Source of the DNA: Diorhabda sublineata
Taxonomy: Eukaryota; Arthropoda; Insecta; Coleoptera; Chrysomelidae
Assembly: GCF_026230105.1 (NCBI RefSeq)
Contig: NC_079485.1
Location: forward strand, 27,261,572-27,325,571
DNA: 64,000 bases
Direction of reading: 5' to 3'
In this document: one piece after another, positions 62,595-64,000 of the stretch
Numbering within the stretch: position 1 is the first letter of the stretch
Layout of the letters: each line of letters starts with the position of its first letter
The notes under the pieces: generated by a model
What the model saw: only the letters and a program-made list of their open reading frames with translations
What the model was told of the DNA's origin: nothing
The model's database searches: none
Made by a program: the position numbers and the translations under genes

Positions 62595-63931
62595 CTTGAA
62601 ATATTCAATGGAAATTTACAGATCCTTCGTCGTCTAGGGCTATGCTCCATACCTGTCTCTATAAAAAATTCTCATTTATATAAAATTACAATCTGACTGT
62701 ATGCTGAGAACTGTATATATTTTCTATTCAAACCGATTTTAACAAGAAATCATAATAAAATACATTTCTGATAATATCACTTACCTGTATACCGAAATCT
62801 GAAGAAAATATGGCGGGAATTCAGAAATTAATGACAAATGACATATTGATATTGACACATTTTTATTAAACTAGTGCCACGATTGGTAGGTGGCAGAACT
62901 ATATTTGTGTTGCCGTGATTTACATACAAGATGACGTTCTTTTTGGTATGTTCTGTGGGGTGCATATTGTTTATACTGCTTGTAATAGGGAGACATCTAG
63001 TTAATTTTGGTTTAACAATCAACTGAATGTCAAATATCACAGTTGATAGTTTGGGCACTTTTGAAAAAGTACTTTTTCGTCATCTCGAGTGAAACTTTTT
63101 TGTTCTTGTTGTTAGCGCATTCATTTGAAAGTTTTTTTATGGGTAATGGCAGTCATGTTGTAATGGAAACTGCATTGCATAATATCGAACAACGCGAGAT
63201 ACGTTATAGGTAATAGTTGATCTTCTAGAGATTAAATGTAATTTCTTGTACGTTGTCTGACACCATATCAAGCGGCCTTAAGCAGGGTGTATCACTTTTC
63301 ACAGTAGCCGTTTCGGGTAAAGAAGACTTTCTGGTTGAGAACTTCTTAGACCTCATCGAACAAACACCGTATTCTTTATGATATGGTCACCTGCGATCAC
63401 TTTGATACTTCAATTTCAAAACACACAAAACATAATTAGGAGTTAGTGCTAAAGTCGATTCATAGTACAGATCGACCAACATAGCTTTGCCTCTGAGATT
63501 CACAAACGATAAACAGAGAGGGTTAGTGTGCGACAAAGACCGCCCTTTCACCGGAAAGTACAATCGAAGTACAGTCGAAACCGTTGATTGAATGCAGTAC
63601 CTGAATCAACGTCGAAACAAATTTGGTATCAGTTGACGATAACGATAAAACAGTAGAGGATAGGAATCCCAACATCCTTATTCATTCGCAAGTAGAATAT
63701 AATTAAAGGAATTATGCATAATATGATAATCACTAGAGAGTATTTATTGTAAATGGATTAATAGTCACAACACATAGTGATATCCTTTCTACCTGATTGA
63801 ATTTTTTATATTGTAATCCTAGTCAAAATTCGTTTAAATAAAAGTCGGAGATTAAAACATATCGGATTATGAGCAAGTATTTGGAAAAAATGGATAACCT
63901 TTAATTTGATGATTATTTAATGAATAAATTA
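62595..63931. other. AT-rich stretch, nothing recognised
   Basis: Contains a GC-richer part at 63250-63560 with no recognisable motif. Confidence 0.3.
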
Positions 63932-64000
63932 TTATTTATCTGTTGATTGGTTTTCGTCAGGTAATTCTTCGATTTCGGATAGATTACAATCTTCATCTTC
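63932..64000 (-). CDS. C-terminal end of an acidic coding exon (partial, tentative)
   Basis: The frame reading into the window from the right edge encodes EDEDCNLSEIEELPDENQST, then DK and two consecutive stop codons (TAATAA). The strongly acidic, low-AT codon run differs from the flanking noise and suggests the tail of a gene or transposase lying to the right. Only 22 codons are visible, so chance cannot be excluded. Confidence 0.35.
   Translation of the reverse strand, partial: EDEDCNLSEIEELPDENQSTDK

Overview
This is a gene-poor, AT-rich, intron-containing nuclear window, almost certainly from an insect. Four host genes are convincing. Three of them (moira/SMARCC, Crk and a four-pass membrane protein) have clean GT-AG exon structures. 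The fourth encodes an adipokinetic hormone precursor whose mature peptide (QVNFSPNW then the amidation/cleavage signal GKR) equals the octapeptide known as Peram-CAH-I, found in cockroaches and in leaf beetles such as the Colorado potato beetle. I favour a beetle; a cockroach is not excluded. No rRNA, tRNA, CRISPR array or bacterial-style operon was seen.

Layout. 1-300: first two coding exons of an unidentified Met/Gln-rich protein on the minus strand, running off the left edge. 1.6-12.3 kb: a graveyard of DNA transposons, namely a Harbinger-like element with perfect 18-bp inverted ends, a HARBI1-type relic fused to a mariner fragment, a Tigger/pogo element, a hAT element with 8-bp target duplications (itself carrying a GC-rich block and a LINE tail), and a piggyBac element flanked by TTAA. 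13.06-16.97 kb: moira, minus strand, five exons, 952 aa. About 290 bp away, a plus-strand exon encodes a signal peptide. 18.08-18.83 kb: the AKH gene, minus strand, two coding exons and a TATA box. 19-23 kb: repeats and a 44-codon ORF with a CxxC pair. 23.61-26.36 kb: the four-pass membrane protein gene, plus strand. 27.35-31.50 kb: Crk, minus strand, six exons, convergent with the previous gene.

From 32 kb to the right edge there is no convincing complete host gene. The region holds a tight cluster of three short non-autonomous elements (33.7-34.7 kb), a pogo/jerky-like relic (38.3-39.4 kb), a DDE transposase fossil (43.6-44.5 kb), LINE reverse transcriptase (47.3-48.4 kb) and LINE RNase H (53.6-54.5 kb) fragments, a large interrupted foldback (49.3-50.2 kb), a complete-ended but defective mariner (50.4-51.3 kb), three further mariner relics, a THAP-domain P-element-like fragment (61.9-62.6 kb), three long AT microsatellites, and the tail of an acidic coding exon at the right edge.

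The host genes are functionally unrelated (chromatin remodelling, peptide hormone, membrane protein, SH2/SH3 adaptor). The dominant theme is accumulation of dead transposons from many superfamilies. I did not find a convincing new biological system. The most informative observations are an inactivating deletion shared by two mariner copies, the precise Harbinger-mariner fusion point, and the compound palindromic elements.
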